A DNA stretch of 17,842 nucleotides from Chloroflexota bacterium (lineage in GTDB: Bacteria; Chloroflexota; Dehalococcoidia; GIF9; UBA5629). Positions 7,431-14,620 of the stretch are shown one piece after another. The position numbers and the translations under genes are program-made. The notes beneath the pieces are model-generated. The model was given only the letters and a program-made list of their open reading frames with translations, had not been told where the DNA came from and did not search any database. Within the stretch, counting starts at the first letter, position 1; every line of letters starts with the position of its first letter. The stretch is from positions 1,397,631 through 1,415,472 of the forward strand of contig CP070642.1 of NCBI GenBank assembly GCA_020354105.1, read 5' to 3'.

Positions 7431-7458
7431 ATTCTAACACATGAGACAAATGAACCAA
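7431..7458 (-). promoter_or_regulatory. Candidate promoter of the Kef antiporter gene
   Basis: On the minus strand: TTGGTT (7458-7453), 16 bp, then TG-T-TAGAAT, an extended -10 element (box at 7436-7431). Transcription would start near 7424, leaving a leader of about 23 nt to the ATG at 7401. Confidence 0.45.
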
Positions 7459-7527
7459 AAACAGCAACTAATAAGCCTCAAAAACCCGAAACCCTAGCAA
7501 GGCAAACAACAATAAGGAGGAGACACT

Positions 7528-8535
7528 ATGATAAAGACACGCATAACCGAGCTACTTGGCATCAAGTACCCTATCATCCAAGGCGGCATGATGTGGATTT
7601 CCCGAGCAGAATTGGTAGCTGCAGTATCCAATGCCGGAGGTCTGGGCATCATAACAGCCTTTACATTCCCAACGCCAGATGAGCTGGCCGCCGAAATCAA
7701 AAAAACAAAAGAGCTCACTGACAAACCATTCGGAGTAAACGTCACGCTATTGCCCACTCTCCGCCCCGTGGATATTGACGGTTATTTTAACGCAGTCATA
7801 GACGCGGGAATAAAGATTGTCGAAACGGCCGGCAGAAGCCCTGAGCAGTATATGGAACGAATCAAAGCTGCTGGGATAAAGGTAATACACAAGTGCACTG
7901 CAGTCCGCTTCGCCCGCACAGCTCAACGAATAGGCTGCGATGCCGTAAGTATTGACGGCTTCGAGTGCGCCGGACACCCCGGAGAAGAAGATGTCACTTC
8001 TCTAATTCTGATTCCTCTCACCGCTGATGCTGTAGAAATCCCAGTGATTGCCTCTGGTGGATTTGGCGATGGGCGAGGTCTTGTCGCTGCACTTGCATTA
8101 GGCGCAGAAGCAGTCAACATGGGAACCCGGTTTATGGCAACTAAAGAGGCTCCGGGCCATCCTAAAGTAAAAGATTGGCTTGTTCAAGCATCGGAGCGTG
8201 ATACACTGCTGCTGCTACGGTCACTACGCAACACAATGAGGGCTCTGAAGAACCCTACCTCCGAAAAAGTGCTCGAGCTAGAGAAGCAAGGTGCCGACAT
8301 ACATCAATTGGAATCGCTAATCAGCGGCAGAGGAGGCCGGAATCTTCTAGAGACAGGAGACATAGAAAACGGGCTACTCAGTGCCGGTCAAATAGTAGGG
8401 CTTGTCCACGAAATTCCGACGGTTAAGGAACTGATAGATAGGATAATCAAAGAAGCTGAAGTGGTATCTTCTCATCTGGGCAGCAAAGACACATTCAAAC
8501 CACTGCGCAAGCCCTTTGTACCCAGCGCCAAATAG
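7528..8535 (+). CDS. FMN-dependent nitronate monooxygenase / NADH:quinone reductase family protein
   Basis: 335 aa. A strong AAGGAGG (7514-7520) lies 7 nt before the ATG. It is a TIM-barrel flavoprotein: PIIQGGMMWIS at the N-terminus (FMN-contacting Gln/Gly loop), SNAGGLGIITA, GVNVTL, the catalytic-His loop GFECAGH150PGE, and the FMN phosphate loop ASGGFGDGRG (about 175-184) followed by NMGTRF. This matches the family once called 2-nitropropane dioxygenase. Members either oxidise alkyl nitronates or reduce quinones with NADH, and FabK enoyl-ACP reductase is a close relative. The GFECAGHPGE loop matches the branch in which some members were reassigned as NADH:quinone reductases, so the substrate should be left open. 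It appears monocistronic, transcribed away from the antiporter, and meets treT tail to tail with 16 bp between stops. Confidence 0.85.
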   Translation: MIKTRITELLGIKYPIIQGGMMWISRAELVAAVSNAGGLGIITAFTFPTPDELAAEIKKTKELTDKPFGVNVTLLPTLRPVDIDGYFNAVIDAGIKIVETAGRSPEQYMERIKAAGIKVIHKCTAVRFARTAQRIGCDAVSIDGFECAGHPGEEDVTSLILIPLTADAVEIPVIASGGFGDGRGLVAALALGAEAVNMGTRFMATKEAPGHPKVKDWLVQASERDTLLLLRSLRNTMRALKNPTSEKVLELEKQGADIHQLESLISGRGGRNLLETGDIENGLLSAGQIVGLVHEIPTVKELIDRIIKEAEVVSSHLGSKDTFKPLRKPFVPSAK

Positions 8536-8551
8536 CAAGAGATTTTACCAA

Positions 8552-9799
8552 TCAAAAATGGACAACTTCCGACATCTGGTCCAGAGCCAGGAACATGAGC
8601 AGGTAATTTTTAAGATGACCGGTTATTAAAAAGTTCTGCTTAACATGCTCTTTTCCATTTTGTCCCAACTGGCTGGCATATTCCGGGTTGCTCAGTAGCT
8701 GTTTAAGAGCATAGGCAGCACCTTCAACTGTGTAACACAGAAGTCCGGTAAACTTATTCTTAACCTGCAATGGTATACCGCCAACTGCCGAAGCCACCAC
8801 TGGCTTTGCCTTCCACAAGGCTTCACTTATGGTTAACCCAAAACCTTCCTTCAACGATTTCTGTATGATAACCGTGGCTGCTTGCTGCAAGGCGTTAATA
8901 TCAACATCACTCTCAGGCGGCACTAGTAAAACATGGACATCCGGATTCTCTTCCGCCCTTTTTCTCACCTCCTCAAGCACCTCCTCTGACTCAGGATCAT
9001 CAGTTGCTGTTCCTCCAGCCAGAACCAGCTGACAATCTATGTTCTTCTTCACCATCTCAAAAGCTTCTATCACACCCAGTGGGTCCTTCAAACGATCGAA
9101 ACGAGAAACCTGGGTGATCATGGGCTTGTCTGAAATCAAACCGTACTTTGCCAGCACAGCATCAATTGTCCCCGAGTCAAGTTCTTTGTTCTTATCACTC
9201 AGTGGGTCTATGGATGGTGTAACTAAGAACTGACGGATGGGTAGCTGCTGGGCAAAGTTAGGTGCCGAGAAAACAGCTGCATCATAGTCTACGATAAAGC
9301 GGCGCAGAAAGCTCCATACCTTTTTATCAGGGCTGGAAACATCAATATGGCATCGCCATAACCATTTTCTGCCTATCTCTTTTTTTTTGGCTATTAAACC
9401 TACCGGCTGAGGGTCATGAACAAAAAGAATGTCTCCATAAAAACTCATCTCCTTCAGATTACGCTCAGTTACTTCCGAGAATAAATCAAAATCTCGAGTT
9501 AAAATTCTCTCGCGCTTACCATGAAGGGCATTATGGAATTTCTTAGTTACTTCAAAGAATTCATCGCTACCGTTAATCACATTCCATCTGACATCAACAC
9601 CTAGCTGATTAAGCAAAGGCACCATATGCTCCAAGATCTCTGCCACACCACCACCAATAGACGTAGAGTTTATAATCTGTATAACTTTGCCCGAGAATTT
9701 CTCGCTCAGTATCCTCAATTCTTCAAGACAACTCCTGCCAACTATGGGCTCATAGTCTTGCAACCGGGTCCTAGATTGTAAATGAATTTCGTTCTGCAA
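8552..9799 (-). CDS. treT: Trehalose glycosyltransferring synthase (TreT, GT4 family)
   Basis: 415 aa. The TTG start at 9799 has AGGTGG five nt upstream, overlapping the stop of the channel gene. Diagnostic stretches are NSTSIGGGVAE (44-54), HDPQP (128-132), WRCHIDVSSP (148-157), PSIDPL (195-200), QVSRFDRLKDP (230-240) and KEGFGLTISEALWK (317-330), the last holding the GT4 EX7E-type nucleotide-sugar residues. These match the TreT sequences of Thermococcales and other organisms as I remember them. TreT joins the glucose of ADP- or UDP-glucose to free glucose to give trehalose, reversibly in some species, in the cytoplasm. It is the last gene of the operon, giving a second trehalose route independent of OtsA/OtsB. 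The direction used in vivo cannot be read from sequence. Confidence 0.88.
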   Translation of the reverse strand: MQNEIHLQSRTRLQDYEPIVGRSCLEELRILSEKFSGKVIQIINSTSIGGGVAEILEHMVPLLNQLGVDVRWNVINGSDEFFEVTKKFHNALHGKRERILTRDFDLFSEVTERNLKEMSFYGDILFVHDPQPVGLIAKKKEIGRKWLWRCHIDVSSPDKKVWSFLRRFIVDYDAAVFSAPNFAQQLPIRQFLVTPSIDPLSDKNKELDSGTIDAVLAKYGLISDKPMITQVSRFDRLKDPLGVIEAFEMVKKNIDCQLVLAGGTATDDPESEEVLEEVRKRAEENPDVHVLLVPPESDVDINALQQAATVIIQKSLKEGFGLTISEALWKAKPVVASAVGGIPLQVKNKFTGLLCYTVEGAAYALKQLLSNPEYASQLGQNGKEHVKQNFLITGHLKNYLLMFLALDQMSEVVHF

Positions 9800-9804
9800 T
9801 TAAG

Positions 9805-9810
9805 CCACCT
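9805..9810 (-). promoter_or_regulatory. Ribosome binding site of treT overlapping the previous stop codon
   Basis: On the minus strand TAGGTGG contains both the channel's TAG stop and the AGGTGG site for the TTG start at 9799. This is a typical arrangement for translational coupling and supports the TTG. Confidence 0.7.
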
Positions 9811-11203
9811 ATTTAATACGTTTCTCAATCACTTGAATTATTGTCGACCTCAGGCCCTCAAGCGTATAGTTATAAGGGTCCAGGTAAGCAAGTTTCTCAG
9901 CCAAATCCTTATCATCAAGACATTCCTCAATCCAAATAGCAAAGTCATTCACACCCCTCTTTAACCTTAATCTTGCATCAAAAATATGAAAGGTGAGAGA
10001 ATCTATACTCACTTGCCTGAGCACCTCAATAAACTCTCTGAGGTCATGGGCAACATACGGGGTAGGCATTATAAAGCTCACTGACTTAATAAAATGGAAC
10101 TCCCTGCCCTCACGTGCAGTTCGCCCATCTGGCTTCTTCGATAGATAATCTTTGATGACACCTTCAATTCTAGCCCTTAATGCTCCAATTGTAGGAAAAT
10201 CAAATGTATCGATACTAGCCAATTTTTCTCCCAAGACCTCGTCGCCAAGCTCATCACTAACCCAAAGGGCAAAATCATTGGCTGGTTCAGGAGTGAGATA
10301 ATGGTATTCTTCAAGAAATGAATGGGCATGGTAATAAATCACCGAGTCAGGAACCTCTTTTAGCATATTAACCAGTTCCACTAAATTGCTGGCTTTTAAT
10401 CCGGTCAGCTCCTTCAAGTAGAGGCGCGTGTAAAAACGAAAGGGCCTGGTAGCTTTCTTGAGTGGACGTCCATAATTAATAACTGTGCTTTGAACCAATC
10501 GACTGTTGGGAACCAGTATAAGGTTCCCATCCAGCGTTCTGATCTGGGTATTCCTCCAGGTCACATCGGTAACATAACCGCCCTCGCCGGACTCCAATTT
10601 AATAAAGTCGCCGACCTTTATCTGCTCGCCTTGGGCTAATTGAACGCCTGAGAAAAAATTAGCCAGTACGTCTCTAAAAGCTAAAGCAGCTACAAGAACG
10701 ATAGCTACAAAAATCAAAACTATTGGGGTAGTCGGTGCTCCCCAGATATCGAGAAACACCAAGGCACCAATCACAGCAACCGCAATTCTAATGATGTTTA
10801 CCATCAAAGGCTCTGAAGGCTGCAAGCGTGGCGCCCTAACAATATAGAGTTTCAATATCTTTGTGCCCAAACTGACAGCTACCCAAGATAATGAAAAAAC
10901 GAAGAAACTGGCCAATATCTTACCAGCTAATATTTTCCCAGGGGAGTCTAATGTCGAGATCTGAATGGCTATAAAGGCACCCAAAATCAGGAACCAGTAA
11001 ATAAATGGTGTCCTTGTCGCCTGAATGATTAGCTGGCTTCCCTCCCACTTCCCCGTCGCCGCCCAACGGTTAAATGTCCTATAAGCAATCCGCCTGACCC
11101 ACAAACCAACCACATAGGTAGCCAAGAAGATAACCAGAGGAACGATAATATAAAGCCAGTTTTTGGTTAGCCAAAGCCAACTGTTGGTTAGCCAATCAAC
11201 CAT
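9809..11203 (-). CDS. MscS-family mechanosensitive channel with two C-terminal DUF5752-like repeats
   Basis: 464 aa. The ATG is preceded by GGAG with a 7-nt spacer. Hydrophobic segments lie at about 16-36, 67-86, 94-116, 136-153 and 158-178; the last continues into the pore-lining helix. The MscS beta domain follows (about 184-245): GEQIKVGDFIKLE, GYVTDVTWRNTQIRT, DGNLILVPNS. After it, where MscS normally has its alpha/beta vestibule domain, there are two copies of one domain (about 255-354 and 369-463). Each starts F-x-F and ends with an NDFA(L/I)W motif (309-314 and 419-424), L(G/D)D..L.EKLA, and LR..I..VI. This pattern matches what I recall of DUF5752. The channel should open under membrane tension and release solutes. 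It is flanked by otsB (16 bp) and treT (9 bp), so it is made together with trehalose enzymes. The repeats may sense a sugar or bind an enzyme; that is inference. Confidence 0.86.
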   Translation of the reverse strand: MVDWLTNSWLWLTKNWLYIIVPLVIFLATYVVGLWVRRIAYRTFNRWAATGKWEGSQLIIQATRTPFIYWFLILGAFIAIQISTLDSPGKILAGKILASFFVFSLSWVAVSLGTKILKLYIVRAPRLQPSEPLMVNIIRIAVAVIGALVFLDIWGAPTTPIVLIFVAIVLVAALAFRDVLANFFSGVQLAQGEQIKVGDFIKLESGEGGYVTDVTWRNTQIRTLDGNLILVPNSRLVQSTVINYGRPLKKATRPFRFYTRLYLKELTGLKASNLVELVNMLKEVPDSVIYYHAHSFLEEYHYLTPEPANDFALWVSDELGDEVLGEKLASIDTFDFPTIGALRARIEGVIKDYLSKKPDGRTAREGREFHFIKSVSFIMPTPYVAHDLREFIEVLRQVSIDSLTFHIFDARLRLKRGVNDFAIWIEECLDDKDLAEKLAYLDPYNYTLEGLRSTIIQVIEKRIK

Positions 11204-11219
11204 GTAGCATCTCCAAACA

Positions 11220-12008
11220 TTATAACATCTTTAAGAACTCTGTAACTTCTTCAGGCGACTTTAAAAAGTATCGCGCTATTGATTGAGAATTCTCCTCACC
11301 AACAAAAATTGAGACTCCATTATTATTTTCAATCACTTCGAAACCATCTTCATCAGTCAAATCATCGCCCAGGTATATTGGCAATACCCCACCTTTACCA
11401 CTGGACTCTCTGAACTTGGCTATAAGCCAGGCTATCGCCTTGCCCTTATCCCAAGCTACAGGTGGCCTTATCTCGTAAACCTTCTTGCCCTGAGTAACCC
11501 GTATCCTCCCGGTCACAGAAAGCGGATCGGTGATCTTTTTAAAAGCATCATCTACTCTGATTTCCTCAGTTCCGTCAACCATACGATAGTGAACACTCAA
11601 AGTCAAACCCTTATCCTCAACAAAAACCCCTTTAATACCTCGCAGTGTGGCTAAAAGCACCCGATTTAGCATTTGAAGGAAAGGTCTCATCTCTTCAGCT
11701 ATGGGCTCTAAGAAACTTGAACCAAGACCTTCTATCTCCAATCCATGATTCCCAGCATAGATAATACCCTCTAAACCTACTTTACTTTTCAAATCAGGCA
11801 AAGCCCTACCGCTAATAATGCCAACTGTATAGCGTCGGTTCTTAGCCAATCTTCGGAGTAGCTTCCTCGTCTCCCTAAAGAGATTAGCTGACTCCGGCTC
11901 ATCTACAATAGGTGTTAAGGTGCCATCATAATCCGAGAGAAACAATATATGGTCAGCCGACTTAAGACTATGGACAACCTTGCCCCACACATCGAAAAGG
12001 TGCTTCAT
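11220..12008 (-). CDS. otsB: Trehalose-6-phosphate phosphatase (OtsB, HAD superfamily)
   Basis: 262 aa, close to the usual 250-270. HAD motifs: I, D26-Y-D28-G-T-L-T-P (nucleophile and acid/base Asp); II, IISGR with S66; III, the Lys in WDKGKA (about 187-190); IV, G214-DD-LTDED (Mg2+ ligands). It also has AGNHGLEIEG (85-94) and IRPPVAWDKG, which are typical of trehalose-phosphatases rather than generic HADs. It removes phosphate from trehalose-6-phosphate to release trehalose in the cytoplasm. The ATG at 12008 follows the otsA stop by 13 bp. I see no strong Shine-Dalgarno site before it (only GTGGT), so translation may rely on coupling with otsA. Confidence 0.93.
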   Translation of the reverse strand: MKHLFDVWGKVVHSLKSADHILFLSDYDGTLTPIVDEPESANLFRETRKLLRRLAKNRRYTVGIISGRALPDLKSKVGLEGIIYAGNHGLEIEGLGSSFLEPIAEEMRPFLQMLNRVLLATLRGIKGVFVEDKGLTLSVHYRMVDGTEEIRVDDAFKKITDPLSVTGRIRVTQGKKVYEIRPPVAWDKGKAIAWLIAKFRESSGKGGVLPIYLGDDLTDEDGFEVIENNNGVSIFVGEENSQSIARYFLKSPEEVTEFLKML

Positions 12009-12021
12009 ACCACAAATATCA

Positions 12022-13494
12022 CTAAAGCCCCAGATTAGCTAATTCAGAAATGATGTTCCCAGCCCAACGATAGACGTTGTTTTCTTCCACCACCTGACGC
12101 AACTTCTTCATCCTAGCCTGCCTTTGTTCCTTGGGCATCTCTATGGCCCTTTTTATCGCTTCAGCAAAATCATCGGTAGCATAAGGATTTATAGGAAGAG
12201 CCTCGGTCAGTTCCCTAGCAGCACCGGTGAATCGACTAAGTATTAGCACACCATCTTCATCTGTCCTGGAAGAAACAAACTCCTTAGCCACCAGGTTCAT
12301 CCCATCATGAAGCGAGCTGACAATACAAAAATGCGCCAGTTTATTGAAAGCCAACAAGGTGGCCGGCGACAAATGTTCCCTGATATAAACTATCGGTTTC
12401 CAGGCACCAGACTGGTATTTCCAGTTCAACTCCTCAACCATGTCATCAATTTCAGAATTCAATTCCCTATATTTTTTAATGTGAACCCGGCTTGGCTCTC
12501 CTAATTGAAAGAAAATTATACGGCCTCGATATTCCGGGTACTTTGCCAAGAATTTATTCAAAGCATTTAACCTGTGTGGTATTCCCTTCGTGTAATCTAA
12601 CCTGTCAATTCCAATTCCAATAAACTCATCACCCAGCTGCCATCTACGGCGAATTTCCTCCATTTCCTCCTCGACTTCAGCTTCAGCAGCATCCCGTGTT
12701 ATTCGACTGAAGTCAACACTGATAGGAAAAGGACGCACTAGAGTAGTTCTGCCACCACGACTAATAGCTGACCTCTCATTATCAACTCTCGATTCCAGCA
12801 TCCGCTTCGCCGTTTCCAGGAAGTTATCACAATGATACCTTATGTGGAAACCTAGAAGGTCGTTACCCAGCAAACCGTCCAATATCTCTTCGCCCCAGGG
12901 ACAAATCCGAAAAGCCTCTGTATTGGGCCATGGAATATGCCAGAATTGTGCCGTAATTACTTGAGGATTCTTAGCCTTAATCATACGGGACAGGAGTGCT
13001 AGATGATAGTCCTGAATAAAAACAAACGCTTGCTTATCGCCAATTTCCTCAAGCACAGCATCAGCAAAAATTTGATTAACCTTCTTGTAAATGTCCCAAT
13101 TATTCTCATCAAAGTTCGGTGGCGTATAAGCAATATGAGACAATGGCCATAAGGCTTCGTTTGAAAAACCAAGATAATAGCCCTCTTCCTCCTCTTTGGT
13201 TAACCACACCCGTCTCAATGTATAACAAGGCTCATCTGGAGGAACTGATATGCGGTTCTTTTCGTCGACTATCTCTCTGTCTGCACTGCCGTTGCCGTAG
13301 GCGACCCAGACACCACCACAAGCCTGCATCACCGGGTCTAAAGCTACTGTGAGGCCGCTGGCCGGAATAATACATTGAATCTCATCACCAGATAAAATAT
13401 GAATGTAAGGCTCCCTGTTGGACACAACTATGAATCGCCGGTCAGCTAGTTTGGTTTTAACCAACTGCTGTAAATCTTCTTTTGTCCAACTCAA
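12022..13494 (-). CDS. otsA: Trehalose-6-phosphate synthase-like GT20 glycosyltransferase
   Basis: 490 aa. The TTG start is supported by GGGGGTGA about six nt upstream (13498-13505). GT20 features: VVSNREPY (23-30), a glycine loop reading PASGL instead of the SAGGL type of E. coli OtsA, IQDYHLALL (160-168), FWHIPWPNTE (184-193), GIDRLDYTKG (295-304, with the donor-phosphate-binding Arg298 and Lys303) and LHDGMNLVAKEF (395-406). The family transfers glucose from a nucleotide sugar to glucose-6-phosphate. The altered N-terminal loop and VSNREPYIHIL opening suggest a distinct bacterial GT20 branch, and glucosylglycerol-phosphate synthases also belong to GT20. The otsB gene 13 bp downstream and treT in the same operon favour trehalose-6-phosphate. 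It is the first gene of the operon. Confidence 0.88.
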   Translation of the reverse strand: MSWTKEDLQQLVKTKLADRRFIVVSNREPYIHILSGDEIQCIIPASGLTVALDPVMQACGGVWVAYGNGSADREIVDEKNRISVPPDEPCYTLRRVWLTKEEEEGYYLGFSNEALWPLSHIAYTPPNFDENNWDIYKKVNQIFADAVLEEIGDKQAFVFIQDYHLALLSRMIKAKNPQVITAQFWHIPWPNTEAFRICPWGEEILDGLLGNDLLGFHIRYHCDNFLETAKRMLESRVDNERSAISRGGRTTLVRPFPISVDFSRITRDAAEAEVEEEMEEIRRRWQLGDEFIGIGIDRLDYTKGIPHRLNALNKFLAKYPEYRGRIIFFQLGEPSRVHIKKYRELNSEIDDMVEELNWKYQSGAWKPIVYIREHLSPATLLAFNKLAHFCIVSSLHDGMNLVAKEFVSSRTDEDGVLILSRFTGAARELTEALPINPYATDDFAEAIKRAIEMPKEQRQARMKKLRQVVEENNVYRWAGNIISELANLGL

Positions 13495-13534
13495 TTCTCA
13501 CCCCCTAGTAGCATCGTTACATCTCAACTACATC

Positions 13535-13562
13535 TTTATCCTGACTGACAACAAAAAGCCAA
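13535..13562 (-). promoter_or_regulatory. Candidate promoter of the otsA-otsB-mscS-treT operon
   Basis: On the minus strand TTGGCT (13562-13557), 16 bp, then GATAAA (13540-13535), giving a leader of about 33 nt to the TTG at 13494. An alternative pair, TTGGCT (13665-13660), 16 bp, TATGCT (13643-13638), lies further up. Both are partial matches. Confidence 0.3.
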
Positions 13563-13681
13563 TCGTCAGTTCTATTTCGGATGATCCAGGAAATATGAAC
13601 ACTCAAGAGTTGCCGCTGCTGCTTGTTGATAGCAGCTAGCATAACTCAGAACAATGTCTAGCCAAGAACAGACAGAATCAT

Positions 13682-13707
13682 GAAACTAAGTTTCCGCCGA
13701 CATGTCG
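13682..13707. promoter_or_regulatory. Pair of adjacent dyads, possible operator
   Basis: GAAACT-A-AGTTTC (13682-13694) is a 6-bp dyad with a one-base centre. CGACATGTCG (13698-13707) is a perfect 10-bp palindrome three bases away. They lie upstream of both candidate otsA promoters. Two symmetric elements this close suggest a dimeric regulator site, but short palindromes also occur by chance. Confidence 0.3.
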
Positions 13708-13810
13708 CAGAATTTCGGCTCTCACACACCATAACCATCGCCGCGCTAAAACGCTCAGCCCCTCCAAGTTATATACGCGGGGAAAGTCGATACGTTATTA
13801 AATTGCGTGC

Positions 13811-13885
13811 CTATTTCTTCTTGGTACTGGCCTTCTTTGTTGACTTGCCCGCCTTCTTGGCATGCGCTGCACAGGTCTTGCACAT
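13811..13885 (-). CDS. 24-residue CxxC, Lys-rich small protein
   Basis: An ATG at 13885 opens a 24-codon frame ending in TAG at 13811. The peptide starts MCKTCAAHAKKAG and ends STKKK: a C2-x-x-C5 pair followed by His8, then a tail of about 16 residues in which half are Lys and the rest are Ala, Gly, Ser or Thr. On the same strand AAGGAG (13900-13895) lies 9 nt upstream, and a good promoter (TTGACT-18-TATAAG) starts at 13965, leaving a short leader. This gives start, ribosome site and promoter all in register, unusual for a chance frame so short. The two Cys and the His could bind a metal, and the tail resembles histone-H1-like or ribosomal-protein tails, suggesting nucleic-acid or membrane binding. 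I do not recognise a named family. It lies upstream of the trehalose operon on the same strand, separated by 316 bp. Confidence 0.62.
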   Translation of the reverse strand: MCKTCAAHAKKAGKSTKKASTKKK

Positions 13886-13935
13886 AGTCTCACGCTCCTT
13901 TCCTAATTCAGCAAGAGCCCACGTCTTATACCATA

Positions 13936-13965
13936 CTTATATCACTTACCAAAGCATGTAGTCAA
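13936..13965 (-). promoter_or_regulatory. Promoter of the 24-residue gene
   Basis: On the minus strand: TTGACT (13965-13960), 18 bp, TATAAG (13941-13936), five of six consensus bases in each box. A second TATAAG lies at 13930-13925. Transcription would begin near 13930, about 45 nt before the ATG at 13885. Confidence 0.6.
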
Positions 13966-13998
13966 CTAACGTTGTTGCAGAGCAGTATTATAGAGGTC

Positions 13999-14027
13999 TT
14001 GACCCTACTTACGCTAAGCAGTAGAAT
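13999..14027 (+). promoter_or_regulatory. Promoter of the GNAT gene
   Basis: TTGACC (13999-14004), exactly 17 bp, TAGAAT (14022-14027), five of six consensus bases in each box. It gives a leader of about 67 nt to the ATG at 14102. It diverges from the promoter at 13936-13965, with about 33 bp between the two -35 boxes. Confidence 0.6.
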
Positions 14028-14101
14028 TCCAAAAGCATAATAAATAACTAGTCCGAGAGTATGATAAGCCACATATTCGCATGTAACTACCGGGCGTAAA
14101 T

Positions 14102-14590
14102 ATGTTAACCGTCAGGCAAGCAGCTTTGGATGATTTAGGACAAATTACCGAAATCTATAATGACGCTATTAAAAAAACAACCGCTACCTTTGACACCGAG
14201 CCGAAGACCCTCGAAGAACAAGAGGAGTGGTTCACAAATCATGATGCCAAGCATCCTGTAATGACTGCAGAGCAGGATGGCATCATTGTCGGATGGGCAT
14301 CCCTGAGCGAATGGTCTGACAGATGCGCATATAGTGATACTGCTGAAATATCGCTTTACGTCAAGGAAAAACACAGGGGAAAAGGCATTGGGAAGGAGTT
14401 GATGAAAGCAATTATACAAGAGGGGCAGAAGATAGGCCTACACACAGTAATTGCCAGAATAGCCGACGGCAACGATATAAGTATCGAACTCTGCAAATCT
14501 TTTGGTTTCCAGCATATAGGAACTATTAGAGAGGTGGGTAAAAAGTTCGGCAAGCTGCTGGATGTTCACCTAATGCAGTTAATCTTTTGA
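14102..14590 (+). CDS. GNAT acetyltransferase, phosphinothricin N-acetyltransferase-like
   Basis: 162 aa, the usual length for the Pat/YwnH/MddA group. It opens with VRQAALDDLGQITEIYNDAI, has an F-D-T-E-P-KTLEEQEEWF stretch typical of this group, the EISLYV strand (82-87) and the acetyl-CoA pyrophosphate loop H91-RGKGIG (92-97). It ends with SFGFQHIGTIREVGKKFG, as in relatives. These enzymes acetylate the amino group of methionine sulfone, methionine sulfoximine, phosphinothricin or similar small amines. The natural substrate cannot be read here. No ribosome site better than GGGCG is seen before the ATG. It is read from its own promoter and is followed by the tRNA nucleotidyltransferase gene after 30 bp, so the two may be cotranscribed. 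Confidence 0.88.
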   Translation: MLTVRQAALDDLGQITEIYNDAIKKTTATFDTEPKTLEEQEEWFTNHDAKHPVMTAEQDGIIVGWASLSEWSDRCAYSDTAEISLYVKEKHRGKGIGKELMKAIIQEGQKIGLHTVIARIADGNDISIELCKSFGFQHIGTIREVGKKFGKLLDVHLMQLIF

Positions 14591-14620
14591 TATTTAGTGC
14601 TAACATGTAATTATTAAATC

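Larger units (their letters stand above)
13495..13810. other. 316-bp intergenic region upstream of the trehalose operon
   Basis: No convincing gene is seen. The region holds the otsA ribosome site (13498-13505), two promoter-like pairs on the minus strand that both begin TTGGCT (13562-13535 and 13665-13638), a GCTGCT/AGCAGC hairpin (13618-13636) and two dyads at 13682-13707. The short frames here lack ribosome sites. Its length is unusual for this compact window and fits a regulatory role. Confidence 0.5.

Noticed and set aside
13700..13810. Possible structured RNA or riboswitch downstream of the small gene
   Set aside because: Only short stems (four or fewer pairs) could be drawn and no known RNA motif was recognised.
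13680..13961. 93-codon plus-strand frame in the intergenic region
   Set aside because: It lacks a ribosome site, has no recognisable domain, and its hydrophobic middle is simply the complement of the Lys-rich 24-residue gene, which has better signals on the other strand.
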